Part shown: one piece after another, positions 1 through 6,616 of the stretch
How the letters are laid out: each line of letters starts with the position of its first letter
Numbering within the stretch: position 1 is the first letter of the stretch
NCBI GenBank assembly: GCA_003602665.1
Contig: QQSG01000031.1
Span: 1 to 8,322, forward strand
Source: Candidatus Poseidoniales archaeon
Lineage (GTDB): Archaea > Thermoplasmatota > Poseidoniia > Poseidoniales > Poseidoniaceae
DNA length: 8,322 bases
Reading direction: 5' to 3'
Notes under the pieces: model-generated
What the model was told of the DNA's origin: nothing
What the model saw: the letters and a program-made list of their open reading frames with translations, nothing else
The model's database searches: none
Translations under genes and position numbers: made by a program

Positions 1-658
1 TCCCTGGAAGACGAACATCGCCTGCTCTATCGAAACGGTTTGGTCGTGCACTGTAAGCTCCTGCAAAGAAAAGTCCCAAAACCAAACCAAAGGGTATACC
101 TGTTGCCAATCGGAGAAAAGCAGTTGATTCACGATCTAACAAGAGTTGAGTAAATCCATCAATGGCAAGCGGGAGCACACAGAGTGCTCCGATTCCAATG
201 AAAAGAAGGGTCCTTCTGTTCTTAACATACACATCTGTCATATATTGGTCTGGTAAAACCGAAAGGAAAGTATCTCTAAGAGTCCAGCGATTTACACCCT
301 TACGCGAATAAATAAATCCACCCAGCGCCAGTCCTGCAAAAATTCCCACGTCTCTCACACATACTGGCATTTGATTACCATTTATTGACCACGACCGTTC
401 GTGTTTTTGATGGCAGTTCAAATCTCCAAAGGCATAGATTGTAGCGCTGTAAAAATCCAAATCAGTCCAAGTAAAGTTCTGCCCATTATCGCTGTGGTAA
501 TCGAAAGCATTGGCTCTTCCAGATAAGTCGGTAATGGTATCTGGTTCCGAAATCAGTGGCGCAATAAAAAAGGAAATGAACAGGAAGAAGCTTATTCCTC
601 CAATCCAAAGTCCAGCCTTCTTGTCTCTCGACCTAGAGTTGAGGCCGTTACGCTCCAT
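1..658 (-). CDS. DUF2085 family membrane protein (3' end outside window)
   Basis: This is an open minus-strand frame from an ATG at 658 to the window edge: 219 codons with no stop, so the C-terminus is missing. It matches the DUF2085 pattern I know: CHQKHERS (residues 82-89), a second cysteine in QMPVCVRDVGIFAG (96-109), an aspartate-glycine in LAIDGFTQL (164-172), and RLATGIPFG (183-191). Likely membrane segments lie at about 16-36, 103-118, 149-166 and 183-203. The polar stretch at about 37-80, between the first helix and the CHQ motif, is probably extracytoplasmic. The biochemical role of DUF2085 is unknown; the conserved Cys/His residues suggest metal binding or redox chemistry, but that is conjecture. 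The gene is divergent from the membrane protein at 736. A minus-strand ATTAAAG box centred about 26 nt upstream of the ATG supports this start and a leaderless transcript. Family assignment is firm; function is not. Confidence 0.85.
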   Translation of the reverse strand, partial: MERNGLNSRSRDKKAGLWIGGISFFLFISFFIAPLISEPDTITDLSGRANAFDYHSDNGQNFTWTDLDFYSATIYAFGDLNCHQKHERSWSINGNQMPVCVRDVGIFAGLALGGFIYSRKGVNRWTLRDTFLSVLPDQYMTDVYVKNRRTLLFIGIGALCVLPLAIDGFTQLLLDRESTAFLRLATGIPFGLVLGLFFAGAYSARPNRFDRAGDVRLPG

Positions 659-680
659 GTTCCGATGACAGAGAAACCGC

Positions 681-687
681 CTTTAAT
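681..687 (-). promoter_or_regulatory. Putative TATA box of the DUF2085 gene
   Basis: The minus strand reads ATTAAAG, centred about 26 nt upstream of the start codon at 658. That is the usual distance of an archaeal TATA box from its transcription start, so the transcript would begin at or next to the ATG. No Shine-Dalgarno sequence precedes the ATG. The match to the archaeal consensus is only partial. Confidence 0.35.
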
Positions 688-705
688 GCTTGAGTTCATC
701 GACGG

Positions 706-711
706 TTTATT
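706..711 (+). promoter_or_regulatory. Putative TATA box of the membrane protein at 736
   Basis: TTTATT is centred about 27 nt upstream of the ATG at 736, fitting a leaderless archaeal transcript. It lies back to back with the opposing box at 681-687 in the same 77-bp divergent intergenic region, so the two genes could share regulation. Confidence 0.4.
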
Positions 712-735
712 CCCATTTGACCTCTTGGGAGCACC

Positions 736-1368
736 ATGACAGAACAGGCTACAGAGCGAGTTGGCCTCTGGCTTGGCCTTCAGGCAGGAGGTTTTCTTGG
801 CCTGTATTTTGGATTCAGCTTGGCTTTAGTCTCAGCTCTTACCAGTCCTGATGAGATACTGCGACTTGTGTACTTCATGGTCTTGCCTCCATTCATTGGA
901 AGTATTCTTCTTGGACCATTTTTAGCACGAAGAGTTCGCCCTGTTATCTCCAAAATACCTCCGTTTAATCGAGTTCTTGACGCTGTAAAGGGATTGGATG
1001 AAGGACAAGGAAAATGGAGAGCATTGAGTCATATTCGTAGCGATGGCAGAACGGTTCGCCTTGATCTCCATGATTCAACAAGAGTAAAAGAAATTCTCGC
1101 AGCAACGTTGCCTTTAGTTGAAAGCTTTCCCATACGATACATCGTGGGAAGAGGCATCCCTGCAAGCCGACAGCCACAGTTGCGACCCCTTGTCCTTGAG
1201 ACCATAGACAGTCAATTCTCAAAAACAAGACAGTCAAGATTCACATCTGCGATTGAAGTTGGACCTGAATTATCCGAGGAACTGCGTAACCAAAGGAAAA
1301 AAATCAATCGACTATTGACTATTTTCTTACCAATTGCAACATTCCTTGGATGGCTTGAAATGCGATAA
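736..1368 (+). CDS. Membrane protein of unknown family
   Basis: This 210-residue protein belongs to no family I recognise. Two hydrophobic helices near the N-terminus (about 12-34 and 43-63) are joined by a short acidic turn. A basic stretch follows (ARRVRPVISK, 64-73), then a hydrophilic, probably cytoplasmic domain of about 120 residues (70-190), a basic run (RNQRKKINR, 184-192) and a final hydrophobic segment (about 191-207) ending just before the stop. By the positive-inside rule, the basic residues after helix 2 and before helix 3 place the middle domain in the cytosol. No catalytic motif is visible. The first ATG is preceded at leaderless distance by a TATA-like TTTATT. It is divergent from the DUF2085 gene and 54 bp upstream of the regulator's likely start. 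That it is a real gene is likely from its length, membrane topology and promoter; the function is unknown. Confidence 0.8.
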   Translation: MTEQATERVGLWLGLQAGGFLGLYFGFSLALVSALTSPDEILRLVYFMVLPPFIGSILLGPFLARRVRPVISKIPPFNRVLDAVKGLDEGQGKWRALSHIRSDGRTVRLDLHDSTRVKEILAATLPLVESFPIRYIVGRGIPASRQPQLRPLVLETIDSQFSKTRQSRFTSAIEVGPELSEELRNQRKKINRLLTIFLPIATFLGWLEMR

Positions 1369-1393
1369 TGTATCAACCAATTGAGCCGATTCA

Positions 1394-1400
1394 CTTAATT
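1394..1400 (+). promoter_or_regulatory. Putative TATA box deciding the regulator's start at 1423
   Basis: CTTAATT is centred about 26 nt upstream of the ATG at 1423 but only about 8 nt upstream of the in-frame GTG at 1405. If it is the TATA box, transcription starts at or beside the ATG and the GTG-initiated form (six extra residues) would not be made. Confidence 0.4.
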
Positions 1401-1422
1401 CATAGTGTGCTTAGTTATCTTC

Positions 1423-2289
1423 ATGCGGGAAGCAAGTTTTTTCTGGAAACGCGACCGCCTGGGGGCAATTGAGATTGCCCCGTTGCTTGATGTTGCAGAA
1501 CGAATTGAATTCCTATCTTACATCAACAGAGCTCCAAAAGACATTCAATGCTTGCTAAAATTTCACCTCAAAGAAGGAATTAGCATTTCTGATATTGATT
1601 CACTTGATTTTCTTGATGTCATCGATGTGATGCATGAATCCACAAAACCTGAAGAAGGCCACCTCATCATCTGTAGAATAATTCACCCCCTTTCAAACCT
1701 CAATGCTCGAACAAAAGGCACCTATGCTGTACCCGGTTCACGGCTAGATGAAAACGGCCTCACTTACATCATTCAAGGACCTTCATTGAAATTAAGACTC
1801 ATGTCCGGAGTTATGCGTTTAATGTCAAAACCTGATCGAACAAGTGCAAGAAATCTAAATCTTACACCTCAAAAATACGAAACTATTCTCTCTGAAAAGC
1901 AACTAAAACTCGCTAAGTTTGCTTATGATAATGGCTATTATGATCTCCCAAAAAGAATCAAAATCACTGAATTATCAGAACAAATGGGGCTAGCAAGAGC
2001 AACTGTCTCCGAACATCTAACAAAAATCGAAGGAATTCTGATGGATGATATCTTCTCTTCCATGACCGACGTTCGGTTGAGACCCGAAGATGCACGAAGT
2101 ATTGTGCTTAGCATGGAAATCGATATGCAAGATGCTGGTATGAACACTGAAGGTTTCGAATCGCTAATTCAGAGAATGAAAGATAACATCGAACTTGAAC
2201 TCGAACAAAATCCTTCTGAATTCAATGAGATTGATTCGTCTAAAAACCCAGAAGAGATTCTAAGTGAGCTGAGAAAGGATATCAAATAA
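1423..2289 (+). CDS. Transcriptional regulator with HTH_10 (bacterio-opsin activator-type) domain
   Basis: This is a 288-residue DNA-binding protein (numbering from the ATG at 1423). Residues about 155-210 match the HTH_10 domain of haloarchaeal bacterio-opsin activators: LSEKQLKLAKFAYDNGYYDLP, followed by the recognition-helix region LARATVSEHLTKIE. In this family the motif reads roughly L-t-x-R-Q, G-Y-[FY]-d-x-P, then S-x-x-T-v-s-e-x-L. The N-terminal ~145 residues show no PAS or GAF domain I can name, but sit where such regulators carry a sensing domain. An acidic, probably helical tail of about 75 residues follows the HTH and is longer than usual. An in-frame GTG at 1405 would add six residues; I prefer 1423 because of the TATA spacing. 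It lies 39 bp upstream of the PCMT-like gene and may regulate that operon or itself. No rhodopsin gene is in view, so a link to opsin is not implied. Confidence 0.85.
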   Translation: MREASFFWKRDRLGAIEIAPLLDVAERIEFLSYINRAPKDIQCLLKFHLKEGISISDIDSLDFLDVIDVMHESTKPEEGHLIICRIIHPLSNLNARTKGTYAVPGSRLDENGLTYIIQGPSLKLRLMSGVMRLMSKPDRTSARNLNLTPQKYETILSEKQLKLAKFAYDNGYYDLPKRIKITELSEQMGLARATVSEHLTKIEGILMDDIFSSMTDVRLRPEDARSIVLSMEIDMQDAGMNTEGFESLIQRMKDNIELELEQNPSEFNEIDSSKNPEEILSELRKDIK

Positions 2290-2323
2290 TCACCTCATGT
2301 TTTTACGTAACAGTTTGGTGAGG
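2290..2323. promoter_or_regulatory. Imperfect inverted repeat flanking a TATA-like box: candidate operator
   Basis: Between the regulator and the PCMT-like gene, TCACCTCA (2290-2297) and GGTGAGG (2317-2323) form inverted arms that can pair as TCACC/GGTGA or CCTCA/TGAGG. They bracket TTTTTACG (2300-2307), centred about 26 nt upstream of the ATG at 2329, where a TATA box should sit. Arms straddling the TATA box could hold a repressor that blocks TBP/TFB. The arms are short and could arise by chance. Confidence 0.3.
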
Positions 2324-2328
2324 TTATC

Positions 2329-3276
2329 ATGGATGGGATAAACGAACTCCTGAATCGGATTGAAGATTCGGGGATGATTGTTCCCGAAGATGTCCGAGAA
2401 GCAATGTGTTCGCTTCATCTTGAACAATTTACATCCTATGATTACGATTGTTTTTTTCACGACAGACCAGTTGTTTTTATGGAAACAAAAAACGGTGGCG
2501 TCAAGACTATTTCTGCACCGCATATGATTGTAACACTGTTACATCAACTTGAATTAACCAAAGGTCAAGAAGTTCTTGTTCTCGGTTCGAAGGGAGGCTA
2601 CCTTGCTGCTTTGATAGCAACAATTCTTGGAGAAGATGGGAGAGTCCTCCTGCTCGACCCCTCAGAAGAAATCATTCGCCACACTGCAAAAGCACTCTCT
2701 GGTTGGCCAACAATCGACGTGCGAACAATCGAGGCAATCGAGGTCGCTCCAATTGAAACACCCGGTGATCTGAATCGAATCGTCGTAACTGGTGGGATTT
2801 CAGAAATTCCATCATGGATGAAGGAACGAATCGTCGAAAATGGATTCGTAATCGCTCCAATCGGTGAATATAGAAACCAAGAATTGATGAAGATTGAACG
2901 CCAAGGTGATGAACTTCAACCGACGTCACTAGGACCAGTCTCCTTTGGCCCTGTTGACATTATCGAAAGTGAACCAGAACCATTAACTGCGTTAGAAATT
3001 GCTGATTTAATTGAAACATTAATCGAAACCTGTCATGAGATGGAATTATGTGGCCCAGAAGATTTACACGCATTAGGAGAGCTAGCCGACCAACTACGTC
3101 TTATGGAGCAAACTGAACACGAAGGGTTGGAAGAATTTATTGTAGAAAATATGCAACAATTTGTCCATCTATGGCCCATGATTCAATTGATGTTGACACC
3201 CTCGCTTGCTAGACCAGGCGATATCGATGGTGATGACCAACCCTCTGGACCAACTTTTGATGAATTCAAGCCCTGA
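2329..3276 (+). CDS. PCMT-like protein (L-isoaspartyl methyltransferase fold) with degraded SAM motif
   Basis: Residues 20-200 of this 315-residue protein follow the PCMT (protein L-isoaspartate O-methyltransferase) layout. There is an N-terminal helix VREAM (22-26), a HDRPV loop (44-48), the substrate-side signature TISAPHM (60-66), motif I VLVLGSKGGYLAALIA (82-97), an acidic strand end LLLDP (107-111) and the late strand GFVIAPIGEY (172-181). In active PCMTs motif I reads V-L-E-x-G-x-G-x-G-Y; here the acidic residue is V84 and the middle glycine is K88, so SAM binding may be weakened or altered. A C-terminal extension of about 105 residues, acidic and largely helical, is not part of the standard ~210-residue enzyme. 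It heads a tight plus-strand unit with the HEAT and M61 genes. Repair of isoaspartyl residues is the family role; here it could be a modified methyltransferase or a non-catalytic protein-binding relative. Confidence 0.8.
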   Translation: MDGINELLNRIEDSGMIVPEDVREAMCSLHLEQFTSYDYDCFFHDRPVVFMETKNGGVKTISAPHMIVTLLHQLELTKGQEVLVLGSKGGYLAALIATILGEDGRVLLLDPSEEIIRHTAKALSGWPTIDVRTIEAIEVAPIETPGDLNRIVVTGGISEIPSWMKERIVENGFVIAPIGEYRNQELMKIERQGDELQPTSLGPVSFGPVDIIESEPEPLTALEIADLIETLIETCHEMELCGPEDLHALGELADQLRLMEQTEHEGLEEFIVENMQQFVHLWPMIQLMLTPSLARPGDIDGDDQPSGPTFDEFKP

Positions 3277-3285
3277 GGGATTTCC

Positions 3286-4296
3286 ATGGCAGCATCTGTT
3301 CAGTCTACGATTGCTAAACTCAAGCATAAAGACGTCCGCCAGCGCAGGAGAGCGGTACGGGTTTTGTTCGATTCTGATATTCATGAAAGTGTAGAGGCTT
3401 TTTCTAAATTCCTTAATGACAAAGATATTTGGTTCAGAAATAAGGCTATTGAAGCCTATCGGAGATGGGCTCCTGAGCATGCACCGCATCTACTCATTGA
3501 ATTGGCAGAAGGGAAAAAAATTGATGGACATAAATGCGTCTCCTCGGTTCTAAAAAACATTCAGGATGTGAAACTAGCAGAAAAATTAGCCCGTCTTTTA
3601 CTTCTAAGCGAAGATTCAATCGTGAAAAGAAATGGTTCTATCTATCTTATTGAAAATAGATTTTCAAGCAATGAAGAAGAACAATCCTTCCTGGATTCAA
3701 ACGATCCAGTCATCAAATCAGCCTCTCTCGCAGCCACAGATAACATTCCCTCTCTAAGAGATGCTCTCGTCGACCCTCATCCCGATGTTCGAAAGCATGC
3801 TGGAATTAGGATGCTCGAAATGAATCTCAGTAAAGAAGATGAATCACTCCTCAATACAGCGATATCTAATGATGCTGCATTATGGAAATTAGCAGTTCCT
3901 AAGGCAATGGAAGGAGAGAATGAGAATCTAACGTCACTTGCTAAAGGTTGTACAAATTCACAACGTAGATTCTTCGTATCGAGCATGAGAGAGCACATAC
4001 ATGAAGCAGACGACAACAGGATAAACGCACTTCTTTCTGAGGATTGTACATCTGTTGTTTCACGCTGGCTTGTTGGTCGAAATGATTCCAAAAGTGATGC
4101 TCTAAGAGAAACCCTGCTGTTTGATGACCGTGTGGACAGTATCGACAAATCGAGGATGCTTGAACGCATTTTACATCGGCAAAACGAGGACCATATCCAA
4201 GACTTAGCGCAAAAAATTCTCAACCAATCTTCTGACGAAGTTGTTCTGAGTGCAGCGCGAAACCTATCAACCGTAACCGATGAACCCTCATCATGA
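3286..4296 (+). CDS. HEAT-like repeat protein
   Basis: This 336-residue soluble protein is rich in paired helices. Repeat-like units carry the D-x-x-[VI]-R pattern typical of HEAT/PBS-lyase repeats: KDVRQRRRAVRVL (15-27), KDIWFRNKAIEAY (46-58), DPVIKSASLAA (140-150), HPDVRKHAGIRMLEM (165-179) and DEVVLSAARNLS (317-328). No signal peptide, membrane helix or catalytic motif is visible. HEAT proteins usually serve as protein-protein scaffolds, so a scaffold or adaptor role for the neighbouring gene products is an inference. The ATG lies 9 bp after the preceding stop, with a GAGGGA Shine-Dalgarno-like element overlapping that stop (3275-3280). Its own stop overlaps the next ATG as ATGA, which strongly suggests one mRNA and coupled translation. 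Sequence divergence between repeats makes their exact number uncertain. Confidence 0.8.
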   Translation: MAASVQSTIAKLKHKDVRQRRRAVRVLFDSDIHESVEAFSKFLNDKDIWFRNKAIEAYRRWAPEHAPHLLIELAEGKKIDGHKCVSSVLKNIQDVKLAEKLARLLLLSEDSIVKRNGSIYLIENRFSSNEEEQSFLDSNDPVIKSASLAATDNIPSLRDALVDPHPDVRKHAGIRMLEMNLSKEDESLLNTAISNDAALWKLAVPKAMEGENENLTSLAKGCTNSQRRFFVSSMREHIHEADDNRINALLSEDCTSVVSRWLVGRNDSKSDALRETLLFDDRVDSIDKSRMLERILHRQNEDHIQDLAQKILNQSSDEVVLSAARNLSTVTDEPSS

Positions 4297-6128
4297 CAGA
4301 GTCAGGTATCACCTTCACAGTCGATGCGACACAACCATCTCACCAGAGACTCAGAGTTGCAATACAGATTAAAGCGCCATTTTCCAAGTCCAAGTTAACC
4401 CTCTCTTTTCCTCGATGGGTTCCTGGATCATACTTCCTTCGTGAACCAATTCAACATGTCACAGACTTGTCAGTTCACGATGAGTTGGGAAATGCCTTGA
4501 CTTTTTCAAGAAAAGAAGTGGATTCAATTGTTATTTCAGACGTACAATCCTCAAAATATGTAACTGTCGAATACCAACTGCTAGCTGTGGATTTATCTGT
4601 ACGTTCCAATCATTTTGATGAATCTCACCTCCATATGATGCCCCCTTTTACATGGTTTTTACCTACGTCCGGTATAGAGAGCGAACGAATGAACTTCAAG
4701 CATTCAATTGAATTCAAACTTCCAAAGAGTTGGAACGTTACTACTCAACTGGATAAGATTGGGACGAATGAGAATGATGACATGAATGTTCACATTTTTA
4801 CAGCAAAAAATCGTGACGATCTACTCGATGGTATTGCAGAATGTAACTCAAATTCCGTCATCGAAACCACCATCGATGGAATAAGACATACACTCGACAT
4901 TTGGGACGCTGGTGGAAAAGAGCCACATCCGGTAATGGTGGAACGGTTTATTCACGATATGAAGAGTATCGTCAAAGAACATCATGCTTTATTTGGCATC
5001 ATTGAGGAAGACTATCACACGATTTTACACTTGACTGGCGGACCACGCGGAGGCCTCGAGCACATGAACTCTCAAACATCCATGGTTCCAAGAACATCAT
5101 TACAACCAGGCAATGTCGAAGAATACAGAGACTTAGTGAGTCTCTTTAGCCATGAATATTTACACAAATGGAACGTTAAGCGATTAAGACCGAAGAAATT
5201 CCTCGATTACGACCTCCAGCGAGAAGTCAACTCTGACCTCTTGTGGTGGTTTGAAGGAACGACATCATGGCTTGGAGACATTATCTGTTTGCAAAGCGGT
5301 GCTTGGAGTAAAGAGGATTACTTTGCAGACATGAAAAGGAAATTAAAACGGCATCATTCTCGAAACGGAATCGACTCTCAATCGCTTTGTGAAGCAAGTC
5401 ATGAAGCATGGATACACCTCTATAGAGGGCATCCTTACTCGAGAGAAACTCAAATTTCATATTACCTAGAGGGCGAATTATCTGTCTTTGCACTCGATGC
5501 AGAACTTCGTAAGAGATCAAATGGAGAATCTGGAGTTGGAGATCTCATGGCAGAACTCTATCATAAACACAATATTGATGTCGAAAAGAAAACAGATAGA
5601 GGAATACAATACAAGGATATCCGAAAGGCCTTGACATCTCTACGAGGAGGAAGAAGACTCGGCGGCTTCCTTGACGAACTTACCACTCAAAAAGGAGTTT
5701 TGGATTTAGATCATGCTTTCGCCCTTTTCGGGATTCCATTTGAATCGAGTAAGACAAAAGAGCGTAAAGAGGGAACTGAGGATGTTGCATGGAAGGACTT
5801 TGAACAAGGTTGGCTTGGAATTAACTTACGTAATCAAAATAACAAGTTGCTTGTATCATCACATCTCCAAGAATCACCAGTGCGGGAACATTTGCAAGTT
5901 GGAGATGAGATTATTGCAATCGATGGCCAGAGAATTACCTCCTCTGAGCAACTAAAGAGTGCACTCAAGGGGAATACTGAGAGAGAGATTACCATCCTTT
6001 ATTCTCGTAGTTCAATCATACAAGAAATGAACGTAACTCCAATAACGGAGCCAAAGTCTCCCACTGTCTCTGTTTGTGAAGGAAACAGGTTCTGGAAAGC
6101 TACTACTCAGACTCTTCAGAAGTCGTAG
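4293..6128 (+). CDS. M61 family (glycyl aminopeptidase-like) metallopeptidase with C-terminal PDZ domain
   Basis: This 611-residue zinc peptidase is complete for its family. The N-terminal beta domain carries the M61 signature PRWVPGSYFLRE (40-51). The catalytic part has GGLEH (253-257), the zinc site HEYLHKWNVKRLRP (287-300; H287, H291 ligands, E288 catalytic), the third ligand E321 in WWFEGTTSW (318-326), and YYLEGELSVFALD (390-402), the family's conserved YYxxGxL helix. A PDZ domain at about 506-580 (GWLGINLR, then VGDEIIAIDG at 536-545) is typical of M61 and probably binds peptide C-termini. There is no signal peptide or membrane segment, so it should act in the cytosol, unlike many bacterial homologues. 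It overlaps the HEAT gene by 4 bp and converges on the SerK-like gene with a 26-bp overlap. The family prefers glycine or alanine at peptide N-termini; substrates here are unknown. Confidence 0.93.
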   Translation: MTESGITFTVDATQPSHQRLRVAIQIKAPFSKSKLTLSFPRWVPGSYFLREPIQHVTDLSVHDELGNALTFSRKEVDSIVISDVQSSKYVTVEYQLLAVDLSVRSNHFDESHLHMMPPFTWFLPTSGIESERMNFKHSIEFKLPKSWNVTTQLDKIGTNENDDMNVHIFTAKNRDDLLDGIAECNSNSVIETTIDGIRHTLDIWDAGGKEPHPVMVERFIHDMKSIVKEHHALFGIIEEDYHTILHLTGGPRGGLEHMNSQTSMVPRTSLQPGNVEEYRDLVSLFSHEYLHKWNVKRLRPKKFLDYDLQREVNSDLLWWFEGTTSWLGDIICLQSGAWSKEDYFADMKRKLKRHHSRNGIDSQSLCEASHEAWIHLYRGHPYSRETQISYYLEGELSVFALDAELRKRSNGESGVGDLMAELYHKHNIDVEKKTDRGIQYKDIRKALTSLRGGRRLGGFLDELTTQKGVLDLDHAFALFGIPFESSKTKERKEGTEDVAWKDFEQGWLGINLRNQNNKLLVSSHLQESPVREHLQVGDEIIAIDGQRITSSEQLKSALKGNTEREITILYSRSSIIQEMNVTPITEPKSPTVSVCEGNRFWKATTQTLQKS

Positions 6129-6546
6129 GGCTTAGAAGGGACAGTTTTTCCAAAGACACGTGGATTGGCGGTAAGTAATCTGCGATCCTGTGACGAGTTG
6201 TTTTTGGAGGAAATAAATGATCGGACAAAGCCATGTTTATGACGTCCTGCTTCGAAATTTCTTTGAGTTCTGAGGCAGGCCACAATTCAATATCGATTGA
6301 TTCATTCTCGAAATAATCGACAACGATTACAGGAATCCTGACAAGTTCAAGCCGCATTGCAACAGCGTGGCGATGATGACCATCGAGAATTGCTCCGGTT
6401 GTTTTGTCAACAATTAGGGGCTTAGTGAATCCATTCCATCGAAGAGTCATATCGAGTAACTTTTTCATATTCTTAACTTTGATTTCTTCATGAGGTTTGA
6501 GCCATTCGAGAGGAACAAGTCGCACATCAGATTCATCCCAAGCCAT
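6103..6546 (-). CDS. ParB/SerK-like protein, possible free L-serine kinase
   Basis: This 147-residue ParB-fold protein (from the ATG at 6546) resembles the archaeal ADP-dependent free serine kinase SerK of Thermococcus and SbnI of staphylococci, which make O-phosphoserine for cysteine or siderophore synthesis. Seen here: LKPHEE (16-21), with the glutamate at the place of the reported catalytic Glu; ILDGHHRHA (53-61); VVDYF (75-79) followed by a tryptophan-proline; and a C-terminal LFPPKTTRH (111-119) that closely matches the end of SerK as I remember it. It is much shorter than SerK (about 240 residues): the segment between the tryptophan and the KTTRH motif is reduced to roughly 20 residues. 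I chose 6546 because a TATA-like box lies about 27 nt upstream. An upstream ATG at 6654 would add 36 residues, reach into the divergent CCA-family gene and leave no room for promoters. ParB-type DNA binding is the alternative, but no HTH domain follows. Confidence 0.75.
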   Translation of the reverse strand: MAWDESDVRLVPLEWLKPHEEIKVKNMKKLLDMTLRWNGFTKPLIVDKTTGAILDGHHRHAVAMRLELVRIPVIVVDYFENESIDIELWPASELKEISKQDVINMALSDHLFPPKTTRHRIADYLPPIHVSLEKLSLLSPTTSEESE

Positions 6547-6568
6547 GGCCTTCCCAAACAAATTCACG

Positions 6569-6576
6569 GGATAATG
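6569..6576 (-). promoter_or_regulatory. Putative TATA box of the SerK-like gene
   Basis: The minus strand reads CATTATCC, preceded by an A-rich AAAAAG that could serve as a BRE, centred about 27 nt upstream of the ATG at 6546. This favours the short form of the protein and a leaderless transcript. The 70-bp divergent gap would then also have to hold the CCA-family promoter, for which I see only a weak T-rich stretch around 6579-6588. Confidence 0.35.
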
Positions 6577-6616
6577 CTTTTTCTTACTTGAGTAACGGCT
6601 AGCATGAGGGAGATGT

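Noticed and set aside
965..1394. Two minus-strand open frames opposite the membrane protein gene
   Set aside because: They have no recognisable motif or promoter and lie antisense to a frame with clear membrane topology and a TATA-like box.
1405..1422. GTG start giving six extra residues on the HTH_10 regulator
   Set aside because: The TATA-like box is only about 8 nt away from it, but 26 nt from the ATG at 1423, and there is no Shine-Dalgarno sequence before the GTG.
3777..4223. 148-codon minus-strand open frame inside the HEAT gene
   Set aside because: It is rich in serine, arginine and leucine, as expected from the antisense of a helical coding sequence. It has no recognisable domain, and the plus-strand gene is well supported by operon structure.
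5713..5955. Plus-strand 80-codon frame inside the M61 gene
   Set aside because: It is an alternative frame across the linker and PDZ domain; the PDZ motifs in the main frame are unambiguous.
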